A stretch of 64,000 nt of DNA from Herbaspirillum sp. WKF16 (GTDB lineage Bacteria; Pseudomonadota; Gammaproteobacteria; Burkholderiales; Burkholderiaceae_D), in contig NZ_CP118632.1 of the NCBI RefSeq assembly GCF_028993615.1, positions 124,001 through 188,000 on the forward strand, in the 5' to 3' direction. Position 1 is the stretch's first letter. Every line of letters starts with the position of its first letter. Under the pieces are notes generated by a model. It did no database searches. It was not told the origin of the DNA and was given only the letters and a program-made list of their open reading frames with translations. Position numbers and translations under genes: made by a program. This document shows positions 18,518 through 37,320 of the stretch, piece after piece.

Positions 18518-18602
18518 CTGCGCCGATTTGAACGGTTTGACCAACCTCAGCTTGCGGGCGCCGGGAGATTGCTCCCATCTAAATGCGGCTAAAGCGAGCT
18601 TG
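18518..18602 (+). ncRNA. SAM-II-like riboswitch controlling metX-metW
   Basis: The leader carries the SAM-II core signatures GATTTGAAC (18525-18533), CTTGC (18551-18555) and AAATGCGGCTAAAGC (18581-18595). P1 is GCGCC (18520-18524) with GGCGC (18557-18561). The pseudoknot helix is AGCTTGC (18549-18555) with GCGAGCT (18594-18600). The loop between them holds an extra hairpin, GGGAG-ATTG-CTCCC (18563-18576), an insertion also known in some SAM-II members. It sits directly after a good promoter and before metX, the usual context. SAM binding should stabilise the pseudoknot and lower metXW expression. The assignment is from memory of the consensus, not a covariance search. Confidence 0.85.
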
Positions 18603-18639
18603 GAGTCAGTTGTTCCCTCCCCAAGACTCTCTCGATACG

Positions 18640-18669
18640 AGCCCGCAAGCAATGCTTCCGGGCTTTTTT
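18640..18669 (+). terminator. SAM-responsive intrinsic terminator in the metX leader
   Basis: The hairpin AGCCCG-C-AAGC / AAT / GCTT-C-CGGGCT, with one C-C mismatch, is followed by six T. Its 5' arm GCCCGCAAGC (18641-18650) is the exact reverse complement of GCTTGCGGGC (18550-18559) inside the riboswitch core, so terminator and antiterminator are mutually exclusive. metX begins about 105 bases further on. Confidence 0.88.
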
Positions 18670-18775
18670 ATTGCCCGCCCGAGCAGGTGGCCAACCTTCG
18701 CTGAGGCGAAGCGATCGTCCATGTCCGTCGCGCCAGCCGCGACGGCGGACGCCTTGCCACTCAAGCAGAACAATC

Positions 18776-19915
18776 ATGTCGATCGGAATCGTATCGCCCC
18801 AGGTCATGCATTTCGCCGAGCCCTTGCCGCTGCAGGGCGGCGCGCAGCTGGCGGATTACTCGCTGACCTATGAGACCTACGGCACGCTCAATGCCGACAA
18901 ATCCAACGCCGTGCTGGTGTGCCATGCGCTCAACGCCTCGCATCACGTGGCCGGTGTGTATGCCGGGGAGCCGGACAACGTCGGCTGGTGGGACAACATG
19001 GTCGGCCCCGGCAAATCGCTGGATACCGACAAGTTCTTCGTCATCGGCGTCAACAACCTCGGCTCCTGTTTCGGCTCGACCGGGCCGATGCACGCCAATC
19101 CGGCCACCGGCAAGCCCTACGGCGCCGATTTTCCGGTGGTCACGGTGGAAGACTGGGTCAACGCCCAGGCGCGCCTGGCGGACCGGCTCGGCATCGTCCG
19201 CTTCGCCGCGGTGATGGGCGGCTCGCTGGGCGGCATGCAGGCGCTGGCCTGGAGCATGATGTACCCGGACCGCCTGGGCCACTGCCTGGTGATCGCCTCC
19301 ACGCCCAAGCTGTCGGCGCAGAACATCGCCTTCAACGACGTCGCCCGCCAGGCCATCCTGACCGATCCGCAGTACCACGGCGGCGATTTCTACGCGCACG
19401 GCGTGGTGCCCAAGAACGGCCTGCGCGTGGCGCGCATGGTGGGTCATATCACCTACCTGTCGGATGACGACATGGCCGAGAAATTCGGTCGCGACCTGCG
19501 CGCCGACAACTATCAATTCGGCTACGGCATTGATTTCGAGATCGAGTCCTACCTGCGCTACCAGGGCGACAAGTTCTCCACCTACTTCGACGCCAACACC
19601 TACCTGCTGATCACCAAGGCGCTCGACTACTTCGACCCGGCGCGCGAATTCGGCGGCGACCTGGTCAAGGCGCTGGCGCGCACCAAGGCGCGCTTCCTGC
19701 TGGTGTCCTTCACCACCGACTGGCGCTTCTCGCCGGAGCGCAGCCGCGAGATGGTGCAGGCGCTGGTAGCCAACAGGCGCCGCGTGAGCTATGCGGAGAT
19801 CGACGCGCCGCACGGGCACGACGCTTTCCTGCTGGACGACGCGCGCTACATGGCGGTGGTGCGCGAGTATTACGCAAGCATCTGGAACGAACTGGAGCAG
19901 GAGGGCCGCGCATGA
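18776..19915 (+). CDS. metX: Homoserine O-acyltransferase MetX
   Basis: MetX activates homoserine for methionine synthesis by acyl transfer. Betaproteobacterial members may use succinyl-CoA or acetyl-CoA, and the sequence alone does not tell me which. The 379-residue alpha/beta-hydrolase has the nucleophile in [12 protein letters not shown] (Ser150), the acid Asp315 (FTTDWRFSP) and the base His348 ([11 protein letters not shown]). The ATG at 18776 gives the standard start [20 protein letters not shown] longer frame would enter the terminator. Its stop overlaps the metW start (ATGA). It is controlled by the SAM-II-like leader. Confidence 0.96.
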   Translation: MSIGIVSPQVMHFAEPLPLQGGAQLADYSLTYETYGTLNADKSNAVLVCHALNASHHVAGVYAGEPDNVGWWDNMVGPGKSLDTDKFFVIGVNNLGSCFGSTGPMHANPATGKPYGADFPVVTVEDWVNAQARLADRLGIVRFAAVMGGSLGGMQALAWSMMYPDRLGHCLVIASTPKLSAQNIAFNDVARQAILTDPQYHGGDFYAHGVVPKNGLRVARMVGHITYLSDDDMAEKFGRDLRADNYQFGYGIDFEIESYLRYQGDKFSTYFDANTYLLITKALDYFDPAREFGGDLVKALARTKARFLLVSFTTDWRFSPERSREMVQALVANRRRVSYAEIDAPHGHDAFLLDDARYMAVVREYYASIWNELEQEGRA

Positions 19916-20514
19916 CTTTCAACGAACTGAGCCAATTGCGCCCCGACCTGGCGTTCATCGCGCATTGGGTGCGCGAGCAATCGAACGTGCTGGACCTGGG
20001 CTGCGGCGACGGCGTGATGCTGGACTACTTGCAGACCGACAAGAAATGCGTGGGCTATGGCGTGGAGATCGACGACAACGAGATCCCCAAGTGCGTGGCG
20101 CGCGACGTCTCGGTGATCCAGCAGGACCTGAATGGCGGCCTGGCCATGTTCGAGGACAACGCCTTCGACACGGTGCTGTGCCTGTCGGCGCTGCAGATGG
20201 TCAAGGATGTGGAGGGCACGCTGCGCGAGATCGCGCGGGTAGGCCGCGAGGCCACCGTCTCCTTCCCCAATTTCGCCTACTGGCCGCACCGCGTGGCGCT
20301 CTTGCGGGGGCGCATGCCGGTGTCCAAGACGCTGCCATACCAATGGTATGATACGCCGAACCTGCGCTGCGCCACGATCAGGGATTTCGAGGCGCTGGCC
20401 AACGAAGTCGGGCTGGAAGTGCTGGAATGCGTGGCGCTCAAGGACGGCAAGCCGGTGCGTTACCTGCCCAACTGGCGCGGCAGCCTGGCGGTGTTCAGGC
20501 TGCGCAAGAAATAA
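19912..20514 (+). CDS. metW: Methionine biosynthesis protein MetW
   Basis: A 200-residue class I methyltransferase-fold protein, with SAM-binding [15 protein letters not shown] near residue 25 and [18 protein letters not shown] at motif IV. MetW is almost always encoded with MetX and is needed for, or stimulates, homoserine acylation. Its own methyl acceptor is uncertain. It overlaps metX by 4 bases and ends before a terminator at 20542. Confidence 0.95.
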   Translation: MTFNELSQLRPDLAFIAHWVREQSNVLDLGCGDGVMLDYLQTDKKCVGYGVEIDDNEIPKCVARDVSVIQQDLNGGLAMFEDNAFDTVLCLSALQMVKDVEGTLREIARVGREATVSFPNFAYWPHRVALLRGRMPVSKTLPYQWYDTPNLRCATIRDFEALANEVGLEVLECVALKDGKPVRYLPNWRGSLAVFRLRKK

Positions 20515-20541
20515 GCTCCCGCCTGCGCGCAGTTCATCCGC

Positions 20542-20588
20542 AAACGCCGGTCCGACCGCGGCAACGTCCGCCGGCCGCCGGCGTTTTT
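20542..20588 (+). terminator. Terminator after metX-metW
   Basis: AAACGCCGG (20542-20550) pairs with CCGGCGTTT (around 20577-20585), followed by more T. The interior is also GC-rich and can pair further. Confidence 0.85.
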
Positions 20589-20622
20589 CTTTTGTCCCTC
20601 TGTTCTCTGACTCGGCCCGCCC

Positions 20623-21885
20623 ATGACCGCACCCGCCGCTTCCTGGCGTCAATACCTCAACCGGCGCATGCTGATCTGCGTCTTCCTCGGCTTCACTTCC
20701 GGACTGCCGCTGTTCATCCTGCTGTCGCTGCTGCAGGCCTGGCTGGCCAAGTCGGGCCTGAACGTGAAGACGCTCGGCCTGTTCGCGCTGGTGATGTTCC
20801 CCTATACCTGGAAGTTCGTCTGGTCGCCGCTGATGGATCGCTTCCACTTCGGCCGCATGGGGCGCCGTCGCGGCTGGATGTTCGTCACCCAGCTGCTGCT
20901 GTTCCTGGGCATCGGCGCCATGGGCATGCTCGACCCGCTGACCGAGGTCGGCACGATCGCCTTCATGGCCTCGGTAGTGGCTTTCCTCTCGGCCAGCCAG
21001 GACATCGCCATCGACGCCTATCGGCGCGAGATCCTGCCCGATGAAGAGCTGGGCCTGGGCAGCGCCATCCACGTCAACGCCTACAAGCTTTCCGGCATGG
21101 TGCCCGGGGCGCTGTCGCTGGTGCTGGCCGACCGCATGCCCTGGGCCAGCGTATTCTGGGTGACCGCGGCCTTCATGCTGCCCGGCTTGCTGTGTTCGCT
21201 GCTGGTCAAGGAGCCCAAGGTCTACGGCGCGCCCCCCAGGAGCCTGTCGGACGCGGTGGTGCTGCCGTTCCGCGAGTTCATCGCGCGTGGCGGCTGGGGC
21301 AACGCGCTGTGGGTGCTGGGCTTCATCTTCCTCTACAAGCTGGGCGACAGCATGGCCACCGCGCTGGCCACCAAGTTCTACATCGACCTCGGTTTCTCGA
21401 TGACCGAGATCGGCGTGGTCTCCAAGACCACCAGCCTGTGGGCCAGCGTGGCCGGCGGCATCCTGGGCGGCATCTGGATGGTGCGGCTGGGCATCAATCG
21501 CGGGCTGTGGGTGTTCGGCGTGCTGCAGGCCATCCCCATCCTCGGCTTTGCCTGGCTGGCCCACGTCGGCACCAGCCTGCCCGTGCTGGCGGCGGTGATC
21601 GGGGTGGAAGCCTTCGGCGTGGGCCTGGGCACCACCGCTTTCGTCGCCTACATCATGCGCGAGACCGACCCGCGCTATACCGCGACGCAGTTCGCGCTGT
21701 TCACCAGCTTGATGGCCGTACCACGGACTTTCGTCAATTCTTCGGTCGGTTACATCGTGGCGGAAACCGGCTGGCTAAATTTTTTTCTAATTTGCTTCGT
21801 TCTAGCCTTGCCTGGAATGCTGATGTTGCCTAGAATTGCGCCCTGGAATGAAAAGCCGGTTGAGTCGCAGACAACAAAAGCCTGA
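20623..21885 (+). CDS. ampG: AmpG-type muropeptide MFS permease
   Basis: A 420-residue MFS permease with 12 predicted helices. The AmpG signature runs FLGFTSGLPLFILLSLLQAW, then FPYTWKFVWSPLMDR and FLSASQDIAIDAYRREILP. AmpG imports anhydromuropeptides for cell-wall recycling and, where present, feeds AmpR-controlled beta-lactamase induction. No beta-lactamase gene is in the window. It follows the metXW terminator and precedes the tRNA-tuf promoter. A single AmpG-like gene with undefined substrate range is all the sequence supports. Confidence 0.92.
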   Translation: MTAPAASWRQYLNRRMLICVFLGFTSGLPLFILLSLLQAWLAKSGLNVKTLGLFALVMFPYTWKFVWSPLMDRFHFGRMGRRRGWMFVTQLLLFLGIGAMGMLDPLTEVGTIAFMASVVAFLSASQDIAIDAYRREILPDEELGLGSAIHVNAYKLSGMVPGALSLVLADRMPWASVFWVTAAFMLPGLLCSLLVKEPKVYGAPPRSLSDAVVLPFREFIARGGWGNALWVLGFIFLYKLGDSMATALATKFYIDLGFSMTEIGVVSKTTSLWASVAGGILGGIWMVRLGINRGLWVFGVLQAIPILGFAWLAHVGTSLPVLAAVIGVEAFGVGLGTTAFVAYIMRETDPRYTATQFALFTSLMAVPRTFVNSSVGYIVAETGWLNFFLICFVLALPGMLMLPRIAPWNEKPVESQTTKA

Positions 21886-21969
21886 AGATTCGAAAAAACG
21901 TCGCGATTCGTTCCCGAGAGCAACTCTCGGTATGCCACTAAAAATATTTGCCTTGCCTCTTGTTTTTGG

Positions 21970-21998
21970 TTGACAACATGAAGTTGTTACTCTATAGT
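21970..21998 (+). promoter_or_regulatory. Strong sigma-70 promoter of the tRNA-tuf-secE-nusG operon
   Basis: TTGACA (21970-21975), a 17-bp spacer and TATAGT (21993-21998) are near-perfect. The initiation region is about 22005, 10 bases before tRNA-Tyr. An A/T-rich stretch lies upstream. Confidence 0.92.
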
Positions 21999-22014
21999 TT
22001 TGAGTTCCCTGCGC

Positions 22015-22100
22015 GGAGAGGTGGCCGAGTGGTTAATGGCAGCAGACTGTAAATCTGCCCTCTTACGAGTACGCTGGTTCGAATCCAGCCCTCTCCACCA
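22015..22100 (+). tRNA. tRNA-Tyr(GTA)
   Basis: An 86-base class II tRNA with a long variable arm. The acceptor stem GGAGAGG pairs with CCTCTCC, then A and an encoded CCA. The anticodon loop CTGTAAA gives GTA. It is the first gene of the tuf operon. Confidence 0.97.
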
Positions 22101-22175
22101 TTAGGCGGGAAGTAAAAAGAAGTTGAAGTTCGCGGTCGAAAGACGCGGCGGATGTGAAGTGAAAGTTGTTTCCTC

Positions 22176-22249
22176 GCGGGTGTAGCTCAATGGTAGAGCT
22201 GAAGCCTTCCAAGCTTAAGACGAGGGTTCGATTCCCTTCACCCGCTCCA
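22176..22249 (+). tRNA. tRNA-Gly(TCC)
   Basis: A 74-base tRNA. GCGGGTG pairs with CACCCGC, followed by T and an encoded CCA. The anticodon loop CTTCCAA gives TCC, reading GGA codons. The order Tyr-Gly-Thr-tuf matches E. coli tyrU-glyT-thrT-tufB. Confidence 0.96.
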
Positions 22250-22296
22250 AGTTTTGGTCCGGTTGCATGTTTGGTTGTTGTGCAGTCGGCAAAAAT

Positions 22297-22371
<75 letters not shown>

Positions 22372-22453
22372 GTTTTGAGTCGTATCGCTAGAGCAGGTCA
22401 GCAATCAGTCGGGCGTATTGCCTGGACATTCTCATCAAATTTAGGAGTCTAAA

Positions 22454-23644
<1,191 letters not shown>

Positions 23645-23664
23645 GATCAAGCTGTAAAACACCT

Positions 23665-23693
23665 TGCCGCGATGCGAATTTCGTATCGCGGCA
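23665..23693 (+). other. Hairpin between tuf copy 1 and tRNA-Trp
   Basis: TGCCGCGATGCGA folds with TCGTATCGCGGCA (13 bp, one G-U) around a 3-base loop. There is no T-run after it, so it is more likely an RNA processing or stability element than a full terminator. Confidence 0.75.
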
Positions 23694-23719
23694 TTCGTGT
23701 CTCAATCGCGAGTTTTCGT

Positions 23720-23795
23720 AGGGGCGTAGCTCAATTGGCAGAGCGTCGGTCTCCAAAACCGAAGGTTGGGGGTTCGATGCCCTCCGCCCCTGCCA
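23720..23795 (+). tRNA. tRNA-Trp(CCA)
   Basis: A 76-base tRNA. AGGGGCG pairs with CGCCCCT, then G and an encoded CCA. The anticodon loop CTCCAAA gives CCA. It sits 32 bases before secE, a typical proteobacterial position. Confidence 0.97.
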
Positions 23796-23827
23796 CCGAA
23801 TCTGGTGCAGGGTACAGAAAGTAAGCA

Positions 23828-24208
23828 ATGTCTAACCAGCCAGTCCAAACCGTCAACACCTCCAACGACAAGATCAAGATTGCATTGGCAATCGTGGCGG
23901 TCGTCGCGGGCGTGGTCGGTTTTTTTGTGTTGTCTGATCAGTCCACTCCCGTGCGCGCTGTCGCTCTGGTGGCCGGTCTGCTGGTGGCTGTGGCATTTGC
24001 CTGGACCTCTGCGCAAGGCCGCGGCTTCGTCGGTTTCGCCAAGGAGTCCGTGCGCGAAACCAAGAAGGTCGTCTGGCCCACCCGCAAGGAAGCGATGCAG
24101 ATCACCGCAGTGGTGTTCGCATTCGTGCTGATCATGGCGATCTTCCTGTGGGGCACGGACAAGCTGCTCGAGTTCCTGTTGTACGACGTAATTTTGGGCT
24201 GGAAATAA
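23828..24208 (+). CDS. secE: Preprotein translocase subunit SecE
   Basis: SecE clamps the SecY channel in the inner membrane. The 126 residues have three hydrophobic helices (about residues 19-35, 42-60 and 92-115), the long Gram-negative form. The conserved amphipathic segment [20 protein letters not shown] is present. One base separates its stop from the nusG ATG. Confidence 0.96.
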   Translation: MSNQPVQTVNTSNDKIKIALAIVAVVAGVVGFFVLSDQSTPVRAVALVAGLLVAVAFAWTSAQGRGFVGFAKESVRETKKVVWPTRKEAMQITAVVFAFVLIMAIFLWGTDKLLEFLLYDVILGWK

Positions 24209-24209
24209 C

Positions 24210-24800
24210 ATGAGCGATAGCACACAAGACAGCGCACCGATTGGTGCGCAAAGCGTTTCAGGCGCAGGAAAAATGCGCTGGTACGTGGTGCATGCATATT
24301 CGGGCATGGAAAAGAGCGTTCAGCGTGCGTTGACCGAGCGTATCGCTCGCGCGGGCATGCAGGAACAGTTCGGCCAGATCCTGGTGCCGACTGAAGAAGT
24401 CGTCGATATGAAGAACGGTCACAAGTCGGTGACCGAGCGCCGTTTCTTCCCGGGCTATGTCCTGGTGGAAATGGAAATGACCGACGAGACCTGGCACCTG
24501 GTGAAGAACACCAGCAAGGTGACCGGTTTCATCGGCGGCAAGTCCAATCGCCCGACCCCGCTGCCGCAGCGCGAAGTCGATGCGCTGATCCGCCAGATGC
24601 AGGAAGGCGTCGAGAAGCCGCGTCCGAAGGTGCTCTACGAAGTCGGCGAAATGGTGCGCATCAAGGAAGGCCCGTTCACCGATTTCAACGGCAACGTCGA
24701 AGAAGTGAACTACGAAAAATCGCGCGTGCGCGTGTCGGTCACCATCTTCGGTCGCGCCACCCCGGTCGAGCTCGAATTCGGCCAGCTGGAAAAAGTCTGA
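24210..24800 (+). CDS. nusG: Transcription termination/antitermination factor NusG
   Basis: NusG binds the RNA polymerase clamp and links it to ribosomes or Rho. The 196-residue protein has the NGN domain ([31 protein letters not shown]) and a C-terminal KOW domain ([22 protein letters not shown]). The first 20 residues are an Ser/Ala-rich extension common in betaproteobacteria. The start GTG/ATG choice is not in doubt, since ATG 24210 immediately follows the secE stop. rplK follows after 162 bases. Confidence 0.97.
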   Translation: MSDSTQDSAPIGAQSVSGAGKMRWYVVHAYSGMEKSVQRALTERIARAGMQEQFGQILVPTEEVVDMKNGHKSVTERRFFPGYVLVEMEMTDETWHLVKNTSKVTGFIGGKSNRPTPLPQREVDALIRQMQEGVEKPRPKVLYEVGEMVRIKEGPFTDFNGNVEEVNYEKSRVRVSVTIFGRATPVELEFGQLEKV

Positions 24801-24962
24801 TCCCTTTCGCGGAATCCCACTTTTCTCTGAACCAGACATAGCGCCCGCAGGAGCGCATCGGACGGGTATCCCCGCTCGGTCAATCCGGCAAACCGAGGAG
24901 CCAAAGTAAGGAGCCGCAAGGCGAATGAACCGGCGCTAAAACTCAATCACTAAGGAGCCGTC

Positions 24963-25394
24963 ATGGCAAAGAAAATCATCGGTTTTATCAAGCTGCAAGT
25001 GCCAGCTGGTAAAGCCAACCCGTCCCCCCCGATCGGTCCTGCGCTGGGTCAGCGCGGCCTGAACATCATGGAATTCTGCAAGGCCTTCAACGCGCAAACG
25101 CAAGGCGTTGAGCCGGGTCTGCCGATTCCGGTCGTGATCACCGCCTTCGCGGACAAGTCCTTCACCTTCGTGATGAAGACTCCGCCGGCAACGATCCTGA
25201 TCAAGAAGGCCGCCGGCATCCAGAAGGGTTCCGCCAAGCCGCATACCGACAAGGTCGGCAAGATCACCCGCAAGCAAGCGGAAGAGATCGCAACCCAGAA
25301 GAAGCCGGACCTGACCGCTGCTGATCTGGAAGCTGCAGTGCGCACCATCGCTGGTTCCGCACGTTCGATGGGCATCACGGTGGAGGGTCTGTAA
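24963..25394 (+). CDS. rplK: 50S ribosomal protein L11
   Basis: L11 forms the GTPase-associated centre with 23S rRNA. The 143 residues carry the Pro-rich N-domain motif [13 protein letters not shown], where thiostrepton binds, and the C-terminal RNA-binding [11 protein letters not shown]. The start is preceded by AAGGAG. Its stop overlaps the rplA ATG by one base, indicating translational coupling. Confidence 0.98.
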   Translation: MAKKIIGFIKLQVPAGKANPSPPIGPALGQRGLNIMEFCKAFNAQTQGVEPGLPIPVVITAFADKSFTFVMKTPPATILIKKAAGIQKGSAKPHTDKVGKITRKQAEEIATQKKPDLTAADLEAAVRTIAGSARSMGITVEGL

Positions 25395-26089
25395 TGGCTA
25401 AGGTATCCAAGCGCATGAAGGCATTGAAGGAAAAGGTCGACCGCACCAAGGCCTATCCGTTCGACAACGCCGTTTCCCTGATCAAGGAATTCGCCACCGC
25501 CAAGTTCAACGAGTCGATCGACGTCGCCGTTCAACTGGGCGTGGACGCCAAGAAGTCGGACCAGGTTGTTCGCGGTTCCGTGGTTCTGCCCGCAGGCACC
25601 GGCAAGAGCGTGCGTGTGGCCGTGTTCGCCTCGGGCGACAAGGCTGAGGCTGCCAAGGCAGCCGGCGCCGACGTGGTCGGCATGGAAGATCTGGCAGAGC
25701 GCGTGAAGGCCGGCGACATGCCGTTCGACATCGTGATCGCTTCGCCGGACACCATGCGTATCGTCGGCACCCTGGGTCAGATCCTGGGCCCCCGCGGCCT
25801 GATGCCGAACCCGAAGGTCGGCACCGTGACCCCGGACGTCGCTACCGCCGTCAAGAACGCCAAGGCTGGCCAGGTGCAATACCGTACTGACAAGTCCGGC
25901 ATCATCCACGCCACCATCGGCCGCAAGTCGTTCAGCGACGCCGATCTGAAGGCCAACCTGCTGGCCCTGATCGATGCCCTGAACAAGGCCAAGCCGGCCA
26001 CCAGCAAGGGTATCTACGTGCGCAAGATCGCTCTGTCGTCCACCATGGGCGCCGGCGTGCGTATCGACCAGGCTTCCCTGGCCGGCTAA
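25394..26089 (+). CDS. rplA: 50S ribosomal protein L1
   Basis: L1 forms the mobile stalk at the E site and, in many bacteria, represses its own rplK-rplA mRNA. The 231 residues show the typical [19 protein letters not shown] motif and a basic C-terminal half. It overlaps rplK by one base and is followed by the rplJ leader. Confidence 0.98.
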   Translation: MAKVSKRMKALKEKVDRTKAYPFDNAVSLIKEFATAKFNESIDVAVQLGVDAKKSDQVVRGSVVLPAGTGKSVRVAVFASGDKAEAAKAAGADVVGMEDLAERVKAGDMPFDIVIASPDTMRIVGTLGQILGPRGLMPNPKVGTVTPDVATAVKNAKAGQVQYRTDKSGIIHATIGRKSFSDADLKANLLALIDALNKAKPATSKGIYVRKIALSSTMGAGVRIDQASLAG

Positions 26090-26100
26090 GAAGGAATCAA

Positions 26101-26414
26101 GTCCCCGTTCTCCGATTGGAGCGCGGGGCGCATCTTTGGGCTGCAGCGCTTGATTTCATCGATCGCTGCAGGCAGTCAAAGACCGTTGGGCGGACGCCGG
26201 TGGCAACAATGCCGGAAAAAGTTAAACAGGGCGCATGCAAATGCAATCAACCCAACGCAGATGGTGAACCCGAACAAGTTTCGTAGTCTCAAGCGGTAAA
26301 TGGAGCTTTGCTCTATGCTGCGATGAACTCCTAAACCTCGGACGCCGTGTTCGAACCGGTGCAAGGCAAGCAGGCATCTTCGTCTGTGTCGTCGCTGAGC
26401 ACTATTTTTGGAGG
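26101..26414 (+). promoter_or_regulatory. Structured leader of rplJ-rplL (candidate L10 leader)
   Basis: The 331 bases between rplA and rplJ contain no gene but two clear hairpins. CCCCG-TT-CTCC / GATT / GGAG-CG-CGGGG is at 26103-26128, and CTGCAGCG pairs with CGCTGCAG at 26141-26148 and 26164-26171. A purine-rich GTGGCAACAATG block follows near 26200. In most bacteria this position holds the mRNA site where the L10-L12 complex represses its own synthesis. The function is assigned from position plus structure. I have not matched a covariance model. Confidence 0.6.
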
Positions 26415-26420
26415 TTGATC

Positions 26421-26918
26421 TTGAGTCTCAATCTGAATGACAAAAAGGCCGTCGTCGCCGAAGTTTCCGCGAAAGTTGCAACCGCGCAAACTATCGTCGT
26501 GGCCGAATACCGTGGCATCCAGGTTGGTTCCTTGACGCAACTGCGCGCACAAGCGCGTGCCCAAGGCGTGTACCTGCGCGTGTTGAAAAACACGCTGGCT
26601 CGTCGCGCTGTTGAAGGCACCCAGTTTGCCGACCTCGCCCCGCAACTGACCGGTCCGCTGATCTACTCGATCTCGGAAGACGCCGTGGCCGCTGCCAAAG
26701 TCGTGTCCGACTTTGCCAAGACCAACGACAAGCTGGTTGTGAAGGCAGGTAACTTCGCAGGCAAGCAGCTGGATAAGGCTGCTGTCGCCGCGTTGGCAAA
26801 CATCCCGAGCCGCGAGGTTCTGCTGGCCCAAGTGTTGGGCATGATGCAGGCTCCCGTGTCGGGCTTCGTGCGTGGCCTGGCTGCCCTGGCAGCCAAGAAG
26901 GAAGCCGAAGCCGCGTAA
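26421..26918 (+). CDS. rplJ: 50S ribosomal protein L10
   Basis: L10 anchors L7/L12 dimers on the ribosome. The 165 residues begin at a TTG codon ([18 protein letters not shown]), with GGAGG at 26410-26414 six bases upstream. An alternative TTG at 26415 overlaps that ribosome site and is less likely. The C-terminal helix ([17 protein letters not shown]) is the L12-binding tail. It is probably autoregulated through the leader at 26101-26414. Confidence 0.97.
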   Translation: MSLNLNDKKAVVAEVSAKVATAQTIVVAEYRGIQVGSLTQLRAQARAQGVYLRVLKNTLARRAVEGTQFADLAPQLTGPLIYSISEDAVAAAKVVSDFAKTNDKLVVKAGNFAGKQLDKAAVAALANIPSREVLLAQVLGMMQAPVSGFVRGLAALAAKKEAEAA

Positions 26919-27014
26919 GGCGCCGGCCGCCAGCGGCGGCCAGCCCCGCAGTTTCGATGCTTTCGCGTCACTACCAATCTGATGTTATTACCGAAATAAA
27001 TTTAGGAGTTTCAA

Positions 27015-27395
27015 ATGGCAATTAGCAAAGAAGAGATCCTGGAAGCCGTTGGCGCGCTGTCCGTGATGGAACTGAATGACCTGGTCAAGGCATTCGAAGA
27101 AAAGTTCGGCGTTTCCGCAGCCGCTATGGCCGCTCCGGCCGCTGGTGGCGGTGCTGGCGGCGGTGCTGCCGCTGCTGAAGAGCAGACCGAATTCACCGTG
27201 GTTCTGGCTGAAGTCGGCGCCAACAAGGTCGGCGTCATCAAGGCCGTGCGTGAAATCACCGGCCTGGGCCTGAAGGAAGCCAAGGATCTGGTCGACGGCG
27301 CACCGAAGCCAGTGAAGGAAGGCATCGCCAAGGCTGACGCCGAAGCTGCCAAGAAGAAGCTGGAAGAAGCCGGCGCCAAGGCCGAACTGAAGTAA
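27015..27395 (+). CDS. rplL: 50S ribosomal protein L7/L12
   Basis: The stalk protein that recruits translation factors. The 126 residues have the N-terminal dimerisation part, an Ala/Gly-rich hinge (about residues 36-56) and the factor-binding C-terminal domain with [21 protein letters not shown] clear AGGAG lies before the ATG. It is followed by an attenuator-like hairpin before rpoB. Confidence 0.98.
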   Translation: MAISKEEILEAVGALSVMELNDLVKAFEEKFGVSAAAMAAPAAGGGAGGGAAAAEEQTEFTVVLAEVGANKVGVIKAVREITGLGLKEAKDLVDGAPKPVKEGIAKADAEAAKKKLEEAGAKAELK

Positions 27396-27441
27396 TTCAC
27401 TTGCCTGTCAAGGCGAGTTTGTTGCTCCGGAGTCAAAGTGC

Positions 27442-27463
27442 AGAATCCCTTGAAAAAGGGATT
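27442..27463 (+). other. Attenuator or RNase-processing hairpin between rplL and rpoB
   Basis: GAATCCCTT pairs with AAGGGATTC around GAAA. A moderately T-rich stretch follows. The rplL-rpoB gap of other proteobacteria carries an attenuator and an RNase III site, so this is probably its equivalent. Confidence 0.65.
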
Positions 27464-27676
27464 CGGCTTTGGCTCCTTTGTCGTTTCTTATTTTTGTTCG
27501 TCGTATTGGTGCGCTGCAATCTTCCGATGCCGGAATAGTAAGCGCGAACGAGGCAAAAAACTAGGGTGGAAACTTGAAGATTTGAGTTGTCGGTTATCCG
27601 GGCCAGCTTCACCGCCGGCCGGCCGGTTTGATCGAATCTTGAATTATCTATCCTTCCTGTCACTCACGGAGTGTCC

Positions 27677-31783
<4,107 letters not shown>

Positions 31784-31789
31784 TGTAAC

Positions 31790-31829
31790 GGGGCGCCGCG
31801 GCCGGAGTGAAAACTCCGCCGCGCGCCCC
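31790..31829 (+). other. GC-rich hairpin immediately after rpoB
   Basis: GGGGCGC-C-GCGGC-C-GGAG pairs with CTCC-GCCGC-GCGCCCC (16 bp, two bulged C) around TGAAAA. It starts 6 bases after the rpoB stop and has no T-run. It may protect the rpoB 3' end or adjust rpoC. The remaining 180 bases to rpoC have GC-rich dyads but no clear promoter. Confidence 0.75.
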
Positions 31830-32012
31830 GCCGGTTCGTCCGGCCAACAAGAATTCAGAAGTCAAGGCAGTTAGGCCGGGGAGGTCTGTCCCGGTACCGG
31901 TGGAACCGCAAAGCACGAGGTTTTGCAGGCTCTCCCGCCGGTGCGAACAGGGTTCAGCAGGGTGAACCGGCCACACGTAAATTTAGTTTTTTCACGCCAA
32001 CTGGAGTGATAC

Positions 32013-36254
<4,242 letters not shown>

Positions 36255-36310
36255 ATGGACCGCTGAAGCGATCGGCGTGCAGGTCGCTTGGCATTGAGCG
36301 CTGAGCAAGG

Positions 36311-36347
36311 AAAACGGCGCCGGAAGAAATTCCGGCGCCGTTTTTTT
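36311..36347 (+). terminator. Terminator of the rpoBC operon
   Basis: AAAACGGCGCCGGA / AGAAAT / TCCGGCGCCGTTTT is a perfect 14-bp stem with a run of T. It separates rpoBC from the str operon. Confidence 0.95.
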
Positions 36348-36574
36348 ACGCGTTGCCGCTCACTCCCGATTTGCCGCGCATCGCTGGTTTTGCACGCCCG
36401 GCATGTCGCGCAGCCTGGTCGCGGGATGGAGAAACGTGGCCTGGCGCAGCCCGGCCGATCCTTCGCTGGGACGGAGGATCCGGTGCATGGAGGAAATATT
36501 GCTTTTATGCAATGCAATAAGCGTCGCAAAATGGCCTCAAGCAGGCCCCGGCTGCCTCAAAAGCCCGCTCCAGG

Positions 36575-36603
36575 TTGACCGGACGGTCTTTCAGGCATAT
36601 ACT
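36575..36603 (+). promoter_or_regulatory. Sigma-70 promoter of rpsL-rpsG-fusA-tuf
   Basis: TTGACC (36575-36580), a 17-bp spacer and TATACT (36598-36603). The predicted leader to rpsL is about 180 bases. The stretch 36348-36574 between the rpoC terminator and this promoter holds nothing I can identify. Confidence 0.88.
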
Positions 36604-36789
36604 CGCGAGTTCTCGAATTTAGGCTCGCCCGGGCTTATGCGTTCTTTGGTCTGATGTCTCGCTGTTGCGACGCACTCTCCCTTCCGGTCTTGAATCGAAT
36701 GCGCGGTTTTCCGCGTGAAAGTTTTCCGTGGTTCCGGGCAACCGTTTCCGGAACCTGTTTTCAATGTTGTACTTTGTTGGATTAAAACG

Positions 36790-37173
36790 ATGCCAACCAT
36801 CAATCAACTGATTAGCAACCCACGTGTCCGCGCGACCGTGAAGAGCAAATCGCCGGCGCTGGAAAACAGCCCGCAAAAGCGTGGTGTCTGCACCCGCGTG
36901 TACACCACCACCCCGAAGAAGCCGAACTCGGCGCTGCGTAAGGTGGCCAAGGTGCGCCTGACCAACGGTTTCGAAGTCATTTCGTACATCGGCGGTGAAG
37001 GCCACAACCTGCAGGAACACAGTGTCGTGCTGATCCGCGGCGGCCGTGTGAAGGACTTGCCGGGTGTGCGTTACCACATGGTTCGCGGTGCACTGGATAC
37101 CCAGGGCGTCAAGGATCGTAAGCAAGCTCGCTCGAAGTACGGTGCCAAGCGCGCCAAGGCAGCGAAGAAGTAA
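36790..37173 (+). CDS. rpsL: 30S ribosomal protein S12
   Basis: S12 controls decoding accuracy. The 127 residues begin [16 protein letters not shown] and contain [17 protein letters not shown] and [17 protein letters not shown]. The lysines where streptomycin-resistance mutations arise are wild type. The ATG at 36790 is the family start. The upstream in-frame extension is not expected. It is the first gene of the str operon. Confidence 0.98.
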   Translation: MPTINQLISNPRVRATVKSKSPALENSPQKRGVCTRVYTTTPKKPNSALRKVAKVRLTNGFEVISYIGGEGHNLQEHSVVLIRGGRVKDLPGVRYHMVRGALDTQGVKDRKQARSKYGAKRAKAAKK

Positions 37174-37320
37174 TAATTGGTCTTTATCATGGCGCTTGTC
37201 GCCTGGTAAAAAGTGTCGGTCCGGATGGGCCGAGTAAGTGGAAGCCATGATGGCTCCCGCGAGTGCAGGCGAAGTTGAATAAGGGCTCGCCCACTCAACT
37301 GAAGATTGAAAGGAATCGAA

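Noticed and set aside
24841..24962. Possible L1-binding leader before rplK
   Set aside because: One hairpin (CTCGGT with ACCGAG, 24875-24897) is present, but I could not match the L1 recognition motif, so it is not listed as a feature.
36348..36574. Possible small gene between rpoC and the rpsL promoter
   Set aside because: Short frames exist on both strands, but none has a ribosome site, a domain or plausible codon use.
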